DNA of 64,000 nt. It comes from Magnetovibrio sp. PR-2 (GTDB lineage Bacteria; Pseudomonadota; Alphaproteobacteria; Rhodospirillales; Magnetovibrionaceae). Positions 17,654 to 27,746 of this stretch are shown in pieces (the first letter of the stretch is position 1; every line of letters begins with the position of its first letter). The notes below the pieces were generated by a model that was not told the DNA's origin, made no database searches, and saw nothing but the letters and a program-made list of their open reading frames with translations. The position numbers and the translations under genes are program-made. Where the stretch lies: contig NZ_JBAHUR010000005.1 in NCBI RefSeq assembly GCF_036689815.1, positions 233,501-297,500 of the forward strand, given 5' to 3'.

Positions 17654-17893
17654 GGGATTGTTTGCCTCAATGAGGGAGTTTTCTTTTTCAGTATCAATTT
17701 AAAGTACATTCCTTCAGGACAAGGAACAACTATGTCTCTGGTAGTATTGTGCATACGATGTTTCGTGCGATTCTGTCTCGGAATCTGGCAATGTGTGTAT
17801 GCTGTTGCATGTTTTAATTTTATCAAAAATTGTGAGAACACTTTGTGAACTCATGTTAAATTAATCAATTAAATCAATGAATTAAAATTTATT
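17654..17893. other. AT-rich intergenic DNA between Abi_C gene and recA
   Basis: About 240 bp of strongly AT-rich sequence. Contains the likely promoter of the Abi_C gene on the minus strand and possibly a 63-codon frame (17650-17841, minus) of doubtful reality. No repeat or mobile-element end was recognised. Confidence 0.5.
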
Positions 17894-17922
17894 TTGACAA
17901 TAAGAACAAAATAGGTACATCC
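17894..17922 (+). promoter_or_regulatory. recA promoter with LexA-type site
   Basis: A consensus -35 box TTGACA lies at 17894-17899. Overlapping the spacer is GAAC-N7-GTAC at 17904-17918, one base from the alphaproteobacterial SOS box GAAC-N7-GAAC. A -10-like TACAT follows at about 17916. The position between -35 and -10 is what is expected for LexA repression of recA. Confidence 0.65.
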
Positions 17923-17973
17923 TGGCTTCATTGAACATCTTGTCACGCTATGAAAGATTGGAGCTAGGGGATC

Positions 17974-19053
17974 ATGTCGCAATCAGCTTTACGCTTAGTG
18001 GAGAAAGACTCCGTGGATAAAAACAAAGCGCTGGAAGCCGCCGTCTCACAGATTGAGCGCGCTTTTGGCAAGGGCTCGGTGATGAAACTGGGCCAACGCG
18101 AAACCGTCGAGGCCGAGGCCATTTCCACCGGATCGATTGGTGTGGACATCGGGCTCGGCATCGGTGGCCTGCCCAAGGGCCGCATCGTTGAAATTTATGG
18201 ACCGGAAAGCTCGGGCAAAACCACGCTGGCGCTGCACGTCGTCGCCGAAGCCCAGAAGACGGGTGGAACCTGCGCCTTTGTGGACGCGGAACACGCGCTT
18301 GACCCGGCCTACGCCAAAAAATTGGGTGTGAACATTGACGAGCTGCTGATTTCACAGCCGGACGGTGGTGAGCAAGCGCTGGAAATCACCGACACGCTGG
18401 TGCGCTCCGGTGCCGTGGACGTTTTGGTGGTGGACTCGGTTGCTGCTCTGGTGCCACGTGCAGAACTCGAAGGTGAAATGGGCGACCATCACGTCGGCCT
18501 GCAAGCCCGCTTGATGAGCCAAGCTTTGCGCAAACTCACAGCATCGGTGGCGCGCTCCAACACGCTCGTGATCTTCATCAACCAAATCCGCATGAAAATC
18601 GGTGTGATGTTCGGCAACCCCGAAACCACCACCGGCGGCAACGCGCTGAAGTTCTATAGCTCCGTGCGCATGGAAATCCGCCGCATCGGTGCCATCAAGG
18701 ACCGCGACGAAGTGGTCGGCAACCAGACCCGTGTCAAAGTCGTGAAAAACAAAATGGCGCCGCCGTTCAAAATGATCGAATTCGACATCATGTACGGCGA
18801 AGGCATCTCCAAAATGGGCGAGCTGCTGGATCTGGGCCTGAAGGCCGAATTGGTTGAAAAATCGGGTTCTTGGTTCTCATGCAACTCGGTGCGCATCGGC
18901 CAGGGGCGGGAAAACGCCAAGAACTACCTGCGCGAAAACCCCGAAATGGCCGAAGAGCTGGAGCGTCAAATCCGCGCCAACGCAGGCCTGATCGCCGAAG
19001 AAATGCTGGTCGGTGGCCCCGACAGCGACGCGAAGGACGACGCTGAAGAGTAA
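17974..19053 (+). CDS. recA: recombinase RecA
   Basis: 359 residues. Forms the ATP-dependent strand-exchange filament and triggers LexA self-cleavage. Walker A is GPESSGKTT (about 74-82), Walker B is [10 protein letters not shown], and the DNA-binding loops ([10 protein letters not shown] and [23 protein letters not shown]) are intact. The acidic C-terminus ([10 protein letters not shown]) is normal. An SOS-type operator sits in the promoter and a strong terminator follows. No intein or insertion. Confidence 0.99.
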   Translation: MSQSALRLVEKDSVDKNKALEAAVSQIERAFGKGSVMKLGQRETVEAEAISTGSIGVDIGLGIGGLPKGRIVEIYGPESSGKTTLALHVVAEAQKTGGTCAFVDAEHALDPAYAKKLGVNIDELLISQPDGGEQALEITDTLVRSGAVDVLVVDSVAALVPRAELEGEMGDHHVGLQARLMSQALRKLTASVARSNTLVIFINQIRMKIGVMFGNPETTTGGNALKFYSSVRMEIRRIGAIKDRDEVVGNQTRVKVVKNKMAPPFKMIEFDIMYGEGISKMGELLDLGLKAELVEKSGSWFSCNSVRIGQGRENAKNYLRENPEMAEELERQIRANAGLIAEEMLVGGPDSDAKDDAEE

Positions 19054-19090
19054 GGGCTATCACGCATTCCGCATGATCCCCATGCGAAAG

Positions 19091-19135
19091 ACGCGGTTTT
19101 GGAGGTTTCCACACACCTCCGGAACCGCGTTTTTC
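19091..19135 (+). terminator. intrinsic terminator of recA
   Basis: A long stem, ACGCGGTTTTGGAGGT pairing with ACCTCCGGAACCGCGT, around an eight-base loop, followed by TTTT. It ends 130 bp before alaS. Confidence 0.9.
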
Positions 19136-19265
19136 GTTGGGAAATAGGGGCTCTAGAGTGGACAGAGGGCGCTTTCCTTAGTAAAAGCTCTGTTCGGCCT
19201 GATCGTGGGAAATATCCCCTGAAACGGCCCCTGAAACAGTGATGAACCATCCGGACCTACGCCCC

Positions 19266-21905
19266 ATGCAAACCGCAAACGACATCCGCAAGGCCTTTCT
19301 CGACTTTTTTGGCAAAAACGACCATGAAATCGTGCCGTCGAGCCCCCTTGTGCCCCACAACGATCCGACGTTGATGTTCGTCAATGCGGGCATGGTGCAG
19401 TTCAAAAATGTGTTCACGGGTATGGAAAGCCGCGATTATTCGCGCGCGACCACCTCGCAAAAATGTGTGCGTGCAGGCGGTAAGCACAACGACTTGGAAA
19501 ACGTCGGCCACACGGCGCGCCACCACACGTTTTTTGAAATGCTCGGCAACTTCTCGTTCGGCGATTATTTCAAGGACGACGCCATCGACATGGCGTGGAA
19601 ACTGATCACCAAAGAATACGGTCTGGACAAAGACCGCTTGCTGGTCACCGTTTACCACACAGATGACCAAGCCTACGACATCTGGAAGAAGGTCGCTGGC
19701 CTGCCTGACGAGCGCATCATCCGCATCCCCACGTCCGACAACTTCTGGTCCATGGGAGACACGGGTCCATGCGGGCCGTGTTCGGAAATCTTTTATGATC
19801 ACGGCGATCACATCTGGGGCGGCCCTCCGGGCACACCGGAAGAAGACGGCGACCGCTTCGTGGAGATCTGGAACTTGGTGTTCATGCAATACGAACAACA
19901 AGACGCGGACACCCGCATCGACTTGCCCAAACCCTCCATCGATACAGGCATGGGGTTGGAGCGCATCGCCGCTGTCATGCAAGGCACCCATGACAACTAC
20001 GACATTGATTTGATGCGCGCGCTCATCGAAGCGTCCGCTGGTGAAACCGGAACCGATCCGGATGGGGATCACCGGGTGTCGCACCGCGTCATCGCCGACC
20101 ACCTGCGCGCCAGTGCGTTTTTGATCGCCGACGGCGTGCTGCCCAGTAACGAAGGCCGCGGATATGTGCTTCGCCGCATCATGCGCCGCGCCATGCGCCA
20201 CGCGCATCTGATCGGTGCGGACGATCCGGTCATCTACAAATTGTTCCCAGCCCTGCAAGCCAAAATGTCGGCAGCGTTCCCGGAGCTCAACCGGGCCGAA
20301 GCGCTGATCACCGAAACCCTCAAACTGGAAGAAACGCGCTTCAAGAAAACCTTGGATCGCGGTCTCAAGCTGTTGGACGAGGCCACGGGTGACATGGGCG
20401 AGGGCGGTGAGCTTGACGGCGAAACCGCGTTTAAACTGTACGACACCTACGGCTTCCCGCTTGATTTGACCCAAGACGCGCTCAAAGCCAAAAACATTTC
20501 GGTGGATGAAGACGGCTTCAACACCGCCATGGAAGCGCAAAAAGCTGCTGCCCGTGCCAGCTGGTCGGGCTCCGGCGACGCTGCGACCGATACGGTCTGG
20601 TTCGACGTTCGCGATAACGTCGGCGCGACGGATTTCTTAGGCTACAAAACTGAAGAAGCCCAAGGCCAAATCACCGCCATCGTCAAAGACGGCGCGCGCG
20701 TGGACGCAGCGTCTGAAGGTGACGAAGTCATGGTGACCGCCAACCAAACGCCGTTTTATGGCGAAAGCGGTGGTCAAATGGGCGACGTCGGCATGTTGCA
20801 AGGCGACGGCGTTTCGGTCTTGGTGACGGATACGCAAAAGAAACTGGGCGACGTGCATGTGCACGTGGGTAAAGTCAGTGTTGGCACGCTCAAAGTCGGC
20901 GATGAAGTGACGTTGAGCGTTGACGCCACCAACCGCGCCGCCATCCGTGCAAATCACTCCGCCACCCACTTGCTGCACGCGGCTATGCGCACGGAACTGG
21001 GCGATCACGTGACGCAGAAGGGCTCGATGGTGTCGTCCGAGCGCCTGCGCTTTGACGTGAGCCACCCCAAAGCGGTGAGCACGGAAGAACTTTCGAACAT
21101 TGAATTGGCCGTCAACGGTCAAGTGCGCACCAACACCGAAGTCGTGACACGCCTGATGGCTCCAAAAGAAGCCGTCGAAGCGGGTGCTATGGCGCTGTTT
21201 GGTGAAAAATACGGCGACGAAGTGCGCGTCGTGTCCATGGGTGCCGAAGACGACAAAGACTATTCGGTCGAGCTGTGCGGCGGCACCCACGTTCAACGCA
21301 CCGGCGACATCGGCTTGTTGAAAGTCGTGTCCGAAGGTGCGGTCGCGTCCGGGGTGCGCCGTATTGAAGCGCTCACAGGTGCGGCAGCGGTCGAATACTT
21401 GGAATCCCAAGAAGCCGCGCTGCAATCGGCCGCGCAGGTCTTGAAGTCTTCCCCGGCTGACGTGCCGACCCGCGTTCAACAGCTTGTGGATGATCGCAAG
21501 AAGATGGAACGCGAAATCGCGGATCTGCGCAAAAAGCTGGCGTCCGGCGGTGGCTCTGGCGGGGCTCAAGAAACCAAAGACGTCGGCGGCGTCACATTCG
21601 CTCCAACACTGTTGGAAGACGTGCCGGGCAAAGAGCTCAAAAGCTTGGCCGACGACATCAAAGCACAAATCAAATCCGGCGTTGTGGCGCTGGTTTCCGT
21701 GTCCGACGGTAAGGTGTCCCTGGTGGTCGGCGTGACCGAAGACTTGACCGACAAAGTCAACGCGGTCGATTTGGTGCGTGCAGGCTCGGCAGCCGTGGGC
21801 GGCAAAGGCGGCGGCGGCCGTCCCGACATGGCCCAAGCCGGTGGACCCGATGGCGACAAAGCCCAGGCTGGCCTGGATGCCATCGAAGCGGCACTTGCAG
21901 GCTAA
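19266..21905 (+). CDS. alaS: alanyl-tRNA synthetase
   Basis: About 880 residues. Charges tRNA-Ala. The class II core starts [32 protein letters not shown] and includes the [16 protein letters not shown] segment. The editing domain carries the zinc-type [12 protein letters not shown] and CGGTHV motifs, and the C-Ala domain is Gly-rich near its end. I prefer the ATG at 19266 because it starts at the family N-terminus; ATG 19242 and GTG 19239 are in frame and would add 8-9 residues. Neither has a strong ribosome-binding site. No neighbour in the same operon. Confidence 0.97.
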   Translation: MQTANDIRKAFLDFFGKNDHEIVPSSPLVPHNDPTLMFVNAGMVQFKNVFTGMESRDYSRATTSQKCVRAGGKHNDLENVGHTARHHTFFEMLGNFSFGDYFKDDAIDMAWKLITKEYGLDKDRLLVTVYHTDDQAYDIWKKVAGLPDERIIRIPTSDNFWSMGDTGPCGPCSEIFYDHGDHIWGGPPGTPEEDGDRFVEIWNLVFMQYEQQDADTRIDLPKPSIDTGMGLERIAAVMQGTHDNYDIDLMRALIEASAGETGTDPDGDHRVSHRVIADHLRASAFLIADGVLPSNEGRGYVLRRIMRRAMRHAHLIGADDPVIYKLFPALQAKMSAAFPELNRAEALITETLKLEETRFKKTLDRGLKLLDEATGDMGEGGELDGETAFKLYDTYGFPLDLTQDALKAKNISVDEDGFNTAMEAQKAAARASWSGSGDAATDTVWFDVRDNVGATDFLGYKTEEAQGQITAIVKDGARVDAASEGDEVMVTANQTPFYGESGGQMGDVGMLQGDGVSVLVTDTQKKLGDVHVHVGKVSVGTLKVGDEVTLSVDATNRAAIRANHSATHLLHAAMRTELGDHVTQKGSMVSSERLRFDVSHPKAVSTEELSNIELAVNGQVRTNTEVVTRLMAPKEAVEAGAMALFGEKYGDEVRVVSMGAEDDKDYSVELCGGTHVQRTGDIGLLKVVSEGAVASGVRRIEALTGAAAVEYLESQEAALQSAAQVLKSSPADVPTRVQQLVDDRKKMEREIADLRKKLASGGGSGGAQETKDVGGVTFAPTLLEDVPGKELKSLADDIKAQIKSGVVALVSVSDGKVSLVVGVTEDLTDKVNAVDLVRAGSAAVGGKGGGGRPDMAQAGGPDGDKAQAGLDAIEAALAG

Positions 21906-21914
21906 CTCAGCAGG

Positions 21915-22700
21915 TTAATCTGAATAATATTTCCCCGGTGTCGTGCCCAACGCACGCTTGAACATGGCGATGAACGCGCTTTGGCTGGTGTAACCGAGAT
22001 CCAGTGCCACGCGCACCACGGGTTCGTCAGCGGCTAGGCGAACAAGTGCTGCCATGAGGCGTGCTTGTTGCCGCCACGCGCTGAATGTCATTCCGGTTTG
22101 TTCCGGGAACAGGCGTGCCAGCGTGCGCACGCTGGCACCCGATACCTTGGCCCAGTCCGCTTGGGATCGGTTGTCGGCAGGCTCGGCGACAATGGCTTCG
22201 GCGATGCGTTTGAGCCTTTCGTCCGTGGGCATGGGCAAGTGCAACGGTACGGTTTCCAGCGATTGCGCCATATCGATAATCACGTCCATGATGCGCCCGT
22301 CGGGGCCGCCTTCATCGTATTCGTCTTCGATATCGGAGGCATGGCGCAACAGTTCTTGCAGCACCGGCGGCACGACCACCACGGCACAGGTCTTGGGCAG
22401 GTTCGCCACCACACCCGGTTCAAAAAAGGCATTGAGCATGCGGCAATCCGTAATGGGCCGCACACCATGGTCCAGGCCGCTGGGTACCCAGACCGCGCGA
22501 TTGGGCGGCACCACCCATGTGCCATGGACGGTTTTCACCGACATCACCCCCTTATCGGCATAGACCAACTGTTCGCGGGTGTGATGGTGGGTCGGACGCT
22601 CGGTCCCCCGGGCGATGGCCCGTTGTGGGCGGATCACAATGGGGCGGGGCACGCGGTGGTCGTCCAAAAGGACACCGGGAATGGCAGGCTGATTTGGCAT
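21915..22700 (-). CDS. AraC-family regulator with N-terminal cupin
   Basis: 261 residues. The N-terminal cupin-like sensor (THHHTREQLVYADKGV..VPPNRAVWVPSGLDHGV) is followed by a two-helix-turn-helix AraC domain at about 160-258 (SGASVRTLARLFPEQTGMTFSAWRQQARL and DLGYTSQSAFIAMFKRALGTTPGKY). The layout is that of the NimR/YdeC subgroup that controls an adjacent exporter. It is divergent from an MFS transporter whose start lies about 110 bp away, so that transporter is the probable target. The ligand is unknown. Confidence 0.92.
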   Translation of the reverse strand: MPNQPAIPGVLLDDHRVPRPIVIRPQRAIARGTERPTHHHTREQLVYADKGVMSVKTVHGTWVVPPNRAVWVPSGLDHGVRPITDCRMLNAFFEPGVVANLPKTCAVVVVPPVLQELLRHASDIEDEYDEGGPDGRIMDVIIDMAQSLETVPLHLPMPTDERLKRIAEAIVAEPADNRSQADWAKVSGASVRTLARLFPEQTGMTFSAWRQQARLMAALVRLAADEPVVRVALDLGYTSQSAFIAMFKRALGTTPGKYYSD

Positions 22701-22811
22701 AATCTCGATATAAAATGTCTAATTCACGTGTATAAGCCTACTGCTTTCCTGGGTTATTTTCAATTCATTCCAATGAACACGGCGCATATAACGCCCAATG
22801 AGGATTCCCGA

Positions 22812-24014
22812 ATGTCCAACCCAGCAACGCCCGTTTGGAAACGGCCCGAGATTTTGTTGATCTTAATGTCTGTCGCACTGCCGCTGAGTTTTAGCACTTG
22901 GCAGGCGTTGCTCAACAACTTCACCATCGAACGCGCGGCGTTTACGGGTGTGGAGATCGGCATTTTGCAAAGCCTGCGCGAAATTCCCGGCTTTTTGGCT
23001 TTCGGCGTGGTGTTCTTGTTGTTGGTTCTACGTGAACAGCCATTGGCCTTTATCTCGCTGTTGTTGTTGGGGCTCGGCACCGCGCTGACGGGTTTTTTCC
23101 CCAGTGAATACGGGCTCTATATCACCACCATCATCATGTCCATTGGGTTTCACTATTTTGAAACCTTGCGCCAGTCGTTGGCGTTGCAGTGGCTCGACAA
23201 AGACCAAGCCCCCGTTGCCATGGGGCGAATGGTGTCGGCGGGGTCATTCGCGGGGCTTATCGCATTTGGCTTGATCTGGCTGGGCATCGATGTGTTGGCC
23301 GTGGACATGGTTTGGGTCTATCTCATTGGAGGCGGCTTGACCATTGGCATTACGGTCTGGTGCTGGGCGGCGTTTCCGACCTTTAAGGGGAAGGCCGACC
23401 AACACAAGCACTTGGTGCTGCGCAAACGCTATTGGCTGTATTACGCCATCACCTTTTTGTGGGGCGCGCGCCGTCAAATCTTTGTGGTGTTTGCGGGCTT
23501 CTTGATGGTGGAAAAGTTCGGCTTCGATGCGGCGGCCATGAGCTTGATGTTTTTGGCCACCAGCGCCATGACCATGTGGTTTTCCCCCAAAGTCGGGCGC
23601 ATGATCAAAAAACTGGGTGAGCGTAAAATCCTGATTATCGAATACACCGGGTTGATTGCGGTGTTCTTGGCCTATGCCTTTGTCGACAATGCGTGGATTG
23701 CGGTGGGTTTGTATTTGCTGGATCACTTGTTTTTTGCCATGTCGTTCGCGTCAAAAACATACTTTCAAAAGATCGCCGATCCGCAAGACATTGCCTCCAC
23801 ATCCGGGGTGAGCTTCACCATCAACCACATTGCTGCCGTTGTGATCCCCGTGGTCTTTGGCCACATTTGGGTCAGCGATCATTCTTTGGTGTTCTTGGCC
23901 GGAGCAGCCATGGCGGGTGCGTCTTTGGTTTTGGCGTTCTTGATCCCCGAACGCCCCGAAGCCGGACGCGAAACGGTCCTGGCGGCTCTGCGTCAACCCA
24001 GACCTGCCGAATAA
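22812..24014 (+). CDS. MFS transporter
   Basis: 400 residues with about 11-12 membrane helices, from the ATG at 22812 (GAGG nine bases upstream); ATG 22773 is an in-frame alternative. No signature substrate motif. The first helices (LPLSFSTWQALLNNFTIERA) and the central charged loop (KGKADQHKHLVLRKRYW) fit the major facilitator superfamily. It is likely controlled by the divergent AraC-family regulator and may be an exporter of small compounds. The substrate cannot be told. Confidence 0.88.
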   Translation: MSNPATPVWKRPEILLILMSVALPLSFSTWQALLNNFTIERAAFTGVEIGILQSLREIPGFLAFGVVFLLLVLREQPLAFISLLLLGLGTALTGFFPSEYGLYITTIIMSIGFHYFETLRQSLALQWLDKDQAPVAMGRMVSAGSFAGLIAFGLIWLGIDVLAVDMVWVYLIGGGLTIGITVWCWAAFPTFKGKADQHKHLVLRKRYWLYYAITFLWGARRQIFVVFAGFLMVEKFGFDAAAMSLMFLATSAMTMWFSPKVGRMIKKLGERKILIIEYTGLIAVFLAYAFVDNAWIAVGLYLLDHLFFAMSFASKTYFQKIADPQDIASTSGVSFTINHIAAVVIPVVFGHIWVSDHSLVFLAGAAMAGASLVLAFLIPERPEAGRETVLAALRQPRPAE

Positions 24015-24016
24015 AT

Positions 24017-25078
24017 TTAACGAAACGGAGGCGCGTAGAGCAGCCCGCCTTGGTTCCAAAGCTTGTTCAAGCCGCGATCCATATTGAAGTCGGTCTGGTT
24101 GCCTAAGTTGCGGTGGAAAATTTCGCCGTAGTTCCCAACCGCCTGAATGACGCGGTAAGCCCAGCCGTCGTCTAAACCTAACGGTTTGCCCATGCCCGGC
24201 ACAGCCCCTAAGAAACGCCGTTGCGCGGAGTTTCCTGTCGTGCGTAAAGTGTCCACGTTTTGGGATGTAATGCCCAACTCTTCTGCTTGCACGACGGCAA
24301 AGCTCACCCAGCGCACAATGTTGAACCAATGGGCATCATCGTCGCGGACAACGGTGCCAAGCGGTTCTTTGGAAATGACGTCTTCCAGCAACACGTAGTT
24401 GCCGGGGATCGGCGTTTCTTTGAGGCGGAATTCAACCAAGAACGAACGATCTGCACTGAACAGATCGCAATCGCCGGCTAAAAACGCGTAGCGGACCTCC
24501 TCGAACGAAGCGACACGTTTGAGGGTTATGGGTAGACCGTTGTCGCGGATGTACTCGGCAATGTTGTCTTCGCTGGTGGTGCTTTTTTCAATGCAGGCCC
24601 GCGCGGTTTTTCCATTGGATTTGAGTTCCTTTAAGTTTTTTATGCCCAACGACTTTGGCGCGACGAAGCCTTGTCCGTCGTAAAAGTTTGTTGCAGCAAA
24701 GTGAACGCCCAGCTCGGCGTCACGCGACAGGGTCCATGTTGTGGAGCGCACCAACACATCAATGGCCCCTTCTTGCAACGCTTCGAAACGGTTTTGCGGG
24801 ATCAAAAACACAAACTTGATTTTGCTGGAATCTTTGAGAACAGCGGCTGCAATCGCGCGACAATAGTCGCGGTCAAACCCGGCAATGGTCCCGGGCGTTT
24901 CATAGTCACGTGGCGTCGTGACATGGCCGGCGGTACTGCACGTGAGAAGATCGGCGTTTTGGATTTTGGACAGTGTTGAACCAAAAGCAGAGAACGGCGC
25001 GCTGAGCCCGATCAGCAAGAGCAAAGCAGAACACCTGGTCAAAAAAGTGGTGGTGGTACAGGGGGTGCGTGTAGACAT
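24017..25078 (-). CDS. orphan periplasmic amino-acid-binding protein (family 3 SBP)
   Basis: 353 residues from the ATG at 25078 (GAGAGG upstream), with a signal peptide ending near residue 34. It has features of family 3 solute-binding proteins of the general L-amino-acid (AapJ) type: GFDRDYCRAIAAAVL, FEALQEGAIDVLVRSTTWTLSRDA and the late GLDDGWAYRVIQAVGNYGEIFHRNLG segment. No permease or ATPase gene is adjacent, unlike aap operons. It is divergent from a histidine kinase/response regulator pair, so it may serve as a sensory co-protein; this is inference. Confidence 0.88.
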   Translation of the reverse strand: MSTRTPCTTTTFLTRCSALLLLIGLSAPFSAFGSTLSKIQNADLLTCSTAGHVTTPRDYETPGTIAGFDRDYCRAIAAAVLKDSSKIKFVFLIPQNRFEALQEGAIDVLVRSTTWTLSRDAELGVHFAATNFYDGQGFVAPKSLGIKNLKELKSNGKTARACIEKSTTSEDNIAEYIRDNGLPITLKRVASFEEVRYAFLAGDCDLFSADRSFLVEFRLKETPIPGNYVLLEDVISKEPLGTVVRDDDAHWFNIVRWVSFAVVQAEELGITSQNVDTLRTTGNSAQRRFLGAVPGMGKPLGLDDGWAYRVIQAVGNYGEIFHRNLGNQTDFNMDRGLNKLWNQGGLLYAPPFR

Positions 25079-25326
25079 TTGCCAGCCTCTCTTTATATGA
25101 GCACACATCATACTGGTCTGAGGAAACCCTGGTAACCCTTAAGGTCGTGACTTCAGGCAAAAAACACTCAAAATACAATCACTGATGTATATTTCTGCAT
25201 TTTATGTTGAGGCCCTTCCTTGGACTAACTACAGTATCAAAGAGGGTGCTCGATCGAAGCTATACAACCCGGCTGTTCTGGGGAAAGGTAGATGTAAGTG
25301 CCGCTGACGCGAGGAAAACTCTAGAT

Positions 25327-27366
25327 ATGCTGAGATCCTTTTCCAGTATTCGTCAACGCGTCTTACTGGCGTTCTTCTTTCTCGCGTTTATCGGTGTCGC
25401 GTCCAGTGTCTGGGATGTCTATCTTCTCAAACAATATGAAAAGCGCTTGGATGCTCTATCCCATGAAAATGTACCCGTCCTAATCGCTGCATACGAAGTC
25501 GCACGGCAGGGAGAAGCCATTTCAAAAGGGGCCTCGGGTGTTGTGTTGACCCGGGACCGCTGGACGCGCCAAGCCTTTGTCAATCGCATTACCGAACAGT
25601 TTAACGGGTTGGACGATCAGCTTCAGGTCCTCTCGAAAAAGGGAATCGAAGAGGCCCGGCTGAGCTTCATTCAAGAAAACAAGGACGCCCTGCAAAACAG
25701 CTTTGCAGAACTCGCCCGTGCCGTTGAGCTCAAAAACGAGGCCGTTCGCGACAATCACCTGGCTGTGGTTCCGGCTTTGTCAGCAGAAGTGGATCGCTTG
25801 TTGTTGTTACACAGGAATCATGCGGAACGTTTGACTTTTTCCGTGGCCGCGCTGGCCCGATCGCGCAAAGTTGACATTGAAAGTGCCATCGACGAAACCT
25901 TGGAACAGATTGACGTGGAAAGCCGTATGCTCAACGCGTATGCGTTGGTGTCGATTTTCCTGACCATTGCCGTCGCCATTTTCTTAGACCGACGCGTGAG
26001 CACCCGGCTGGTGAAAATTCAGCGCGCCATGCGCTCCGTGGCCGACGGCGATAGCAAACAAGAAATCCCACGTGGCGGGTCAGATGAAATTTCGGATATG
26101 GCCGACGCGTTGGGCACCTTCGTTGAAAAACTCGGTCAGCGCGAAGAGCGGTTGCAAGAGCTTGTTGCGGAACGCACCAGTCAACTCAAACAGACGAAAG
26201 ACAATCTGGTGATCAGTGAGCGGCGGTTGCGCAATTTGTTTGAAGTGGCCTCGGACTGGTTTTGGGAAGCAGATGGTGAAATGCGATTGAAATATCTGTC
26301 TTCGGACTTTTTCGAAGCAATGGATCATCCGCCCGACATCATCGGCGCTGAAATTTTTGAGCGGCTCAAGGCCGACGATATCGAGTCTGCGCCGGGGGAG
26401 TTGGAACAACTGAATGAAGCCATGCGTGCTCATCAGTCATTTGTGCGCTTTGAATTTAAACTGCGCACGCCGAAGGGGGGCGATAAATACCTTCAATCAG
26501 CAGGTGTTGCCGTGTTTGATGAAGACGGGGGCTTTGAAGGTTACCAAGGCGCGCTTTTGGACATTACAGATGTGCGCCAAAAAGAAATCGAAATGCGCCA
26601 TGCCCAGAAGATCCAAGCTTTGGGCAACCTCGCCGGTGGGATGGCACATTCGTTCAACAACATTTTTCAACCCATTATGATTTTGAGCGAGCTGTCGATG
26701 CTGGATGCTGAAGGCGATTCACAGCTGAAAACGCGTTTGCAAATTGCCATTGATGCGTGCAAACGCGGCAAATCGTTGAGTGACAGAATCTTGCTGTACT
26801 CGCGCCAGGAGGACCCCAAACGCGAACGCATCAATGTGCAAAACATGCTGGAAGCCACCTTAGAGCTGTTTCGAACCTCCAAACCGTCTTCGATTGTTTT
26901 GGTGGAGGACTTCGCCGAAGATGTCGGCGACATCTATGGGGATGGCGCACAACTGGAGGCATTGTTGTTGAATATGGCGACCAATGCTGTGGATGCTTTG
27001 GGCGGCAGAAAGGGGGAGATCAAGATATCGTTGACGCCGTCTTTGGGCCAGGACGCCGAGTTTGACGTGGGTTACGAGGAACACTATCAACGGTATGCCA
27101 AGATCACCATTTCCGATAATGGTTGCGGTATGGCGAGCACTTTGGTGGAACGCATTTTCGACCCGTTCTTTACCACCAAGGGCCTTGGCAAAGGCACGGG
27201 ATTAGGCCTGTCCATGGCCAGCGGCATCGTCACCATGCATGGCGGCGGAATCAAAGTGAACAGTCGGGTCGGTCAAGGAACGGTTTTTCATATCTATTTG
27301 CCTTTTGCCGACGAAACGGGAGCCACCCCCATTCCCGTGGACTTGGCAAGTTTTGAGGGAGTATAG
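25327..27366 (+). CDS. membrane sensor histidine kinase (HAMP-PAS-HisKA-HATPase)
   Basis: 679 residues from the ATG at 25327; the frame stays open upstream to 25204. TM1 (about 10-30), a periplasmic helical sensor (35-205), TM2 (about 208-225), HAMP (225-280), a short coiled coil, PAS (about 300-425), HisKA with His441 in AGGMAHSFNNIFQPI, and HATPase (DNGCGM, GTGLGLSMA). The periplasmic part has no recognised ligand-binding family. The next gene, two bases away, encodes a single-domain receiver, its likely partner. The divergent gene is a periplasmic amino-acid-binding protein. Confidence 0.9.
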   Translation: MLRSFSSIRQRVLLAFFFLAFIGVASSVWDVYLLKQYEKRLDALSHENVPVLIAAYEVARQGEAISKGASGVVLTRDRWTRQAFVNRITEQFNGLDDQLQVLSKKGIEEARLSFIQENKDALQNSFAELARAVELKNEAVRDNHLAVVPALSAEVDRLLLLHRNHAERLTFSVAALARSRKVDIESAIDETLEQIDVESRMLNAYALVSIFLTIAVAIFLDRRVSTRLVKIQRAMRSVADGDSKQEIPRGGSDEISDMADALGTFVEKLGQREERLQELVAERTSQLKQTKDNLVISERRLRNLFEVASDWFWEADGEMRLKYLSSDFFEAMDHPPDIIGAEIFERLKADDIESAPGELEQLNEAMRAHQSFVRFEFKLRTPKGGDKYLQSAGVAVFDEDGGFEGYQGALLDITDVRQKEIEMRHAQKIQALGNLAGGMAHSFNNIFQPIMILSELSMLDAEGDSQLKTRLQIAIDACKRGKSLSDRILLYSRQEDPKRERINVQNMLEATLELFRTSKPSSIVLVEDFAEDVGDIYGDGAQLEALLLNMATNAVDALGGRKGEIKISLTPSLGQDAEFDVGYEEHYQRYAKITISDNGCGMASTLVERIFDPFFTTKGLGKGTGLGLSMASGIVTMHGGGIKVNSRVGQGTVFHIYLPFADETGATPIPVDLASFEGV

Positions 27367-27368
27367 CA

Positions 27369-27734
27369 ATGGTCAATGTGTTGGTCATTGAAGACGATGC
27401 CGCTGTTCGTTTTTCTTTGTTGGAAGCGCTGACGGCTATGGGTCACACAACGGCTTCAGCCACGAACGGTCGGGAAGGTTTGCAAATGTGCCAAGATGAA
27501 ACCTTCGATTTGGTCATCACGGATATCATCATGCCGGAAAAAGACGGTGTCGAAACCATCCTGGAACTGAAGATCGAACAGCCCGACATTAAGATTGTTG
27601 CGATCTCGGGCGGTGGCAGAAACGTCGACATTATGGAGACGACTTATCAGCTTGGTGCGGATTGTGCCTTGACCAAGCCGTTCTCTCTCGGGGATTTGAG
27701 TGTCTGCGTCAAACGGGTGTTGGGCGAAGCGTAG
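27369..27734 (+). CDS. single-domain response regulator (CheY-like)
   Basis: 121 residues, receiver domain only. Acidic pocket EDD at 8-10, phospho-acceptor Asp52 in VITDIIMPEKDG, Thr/Ser region AISGGGR and Lys in TKPFSLGD. No output domain, so it acts by protein contact or as a phosphorelay intermediate. It starts three bases after the kinase stop and is surely co-transcribed with it. Confidence 0.95.
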   Translation: MVNVLVIEDDAAVRFSLLEALTAMGHTTASATNGREGLQMCQDETFDLVITDIIMPEKDGVETILELKIEQPDIKIVAISGGGRNVDIMETTYQLGADCALTKPFSLGDLSVCVKRVLGEA

Positions 27735-27746
27735 GGGCGTCTAGGA

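Noticed and set aside
17650-17841. 63-codon frame overlapping the Abi_C start
   Set aside because: GTG start without Shine-Dalgarno sequence in AT-rich DNA; the ATGA overlap is suggestive but not enough.
19257-20540. Long minus-strand open frame (427 codons) opposite alaS
   Set aside because: It is a shadow of the alaS frame in GC-rich DNA, with a composition unlike a protein (His/Val/Phe-rich) and no ribosome-binding site.
20637-21836. 399-codon minus-strand frame opposite alaS
   Set aside because: Shadow frame; the plus strand codes a well-conserved synthetase with all motifs.
22065-22811. N-terminal extension of the MFS transporter
   Set aside because: The open frame extends upstream over the AraC gene, but the protein-like sequence and ribosome-binding site begin at 22812.
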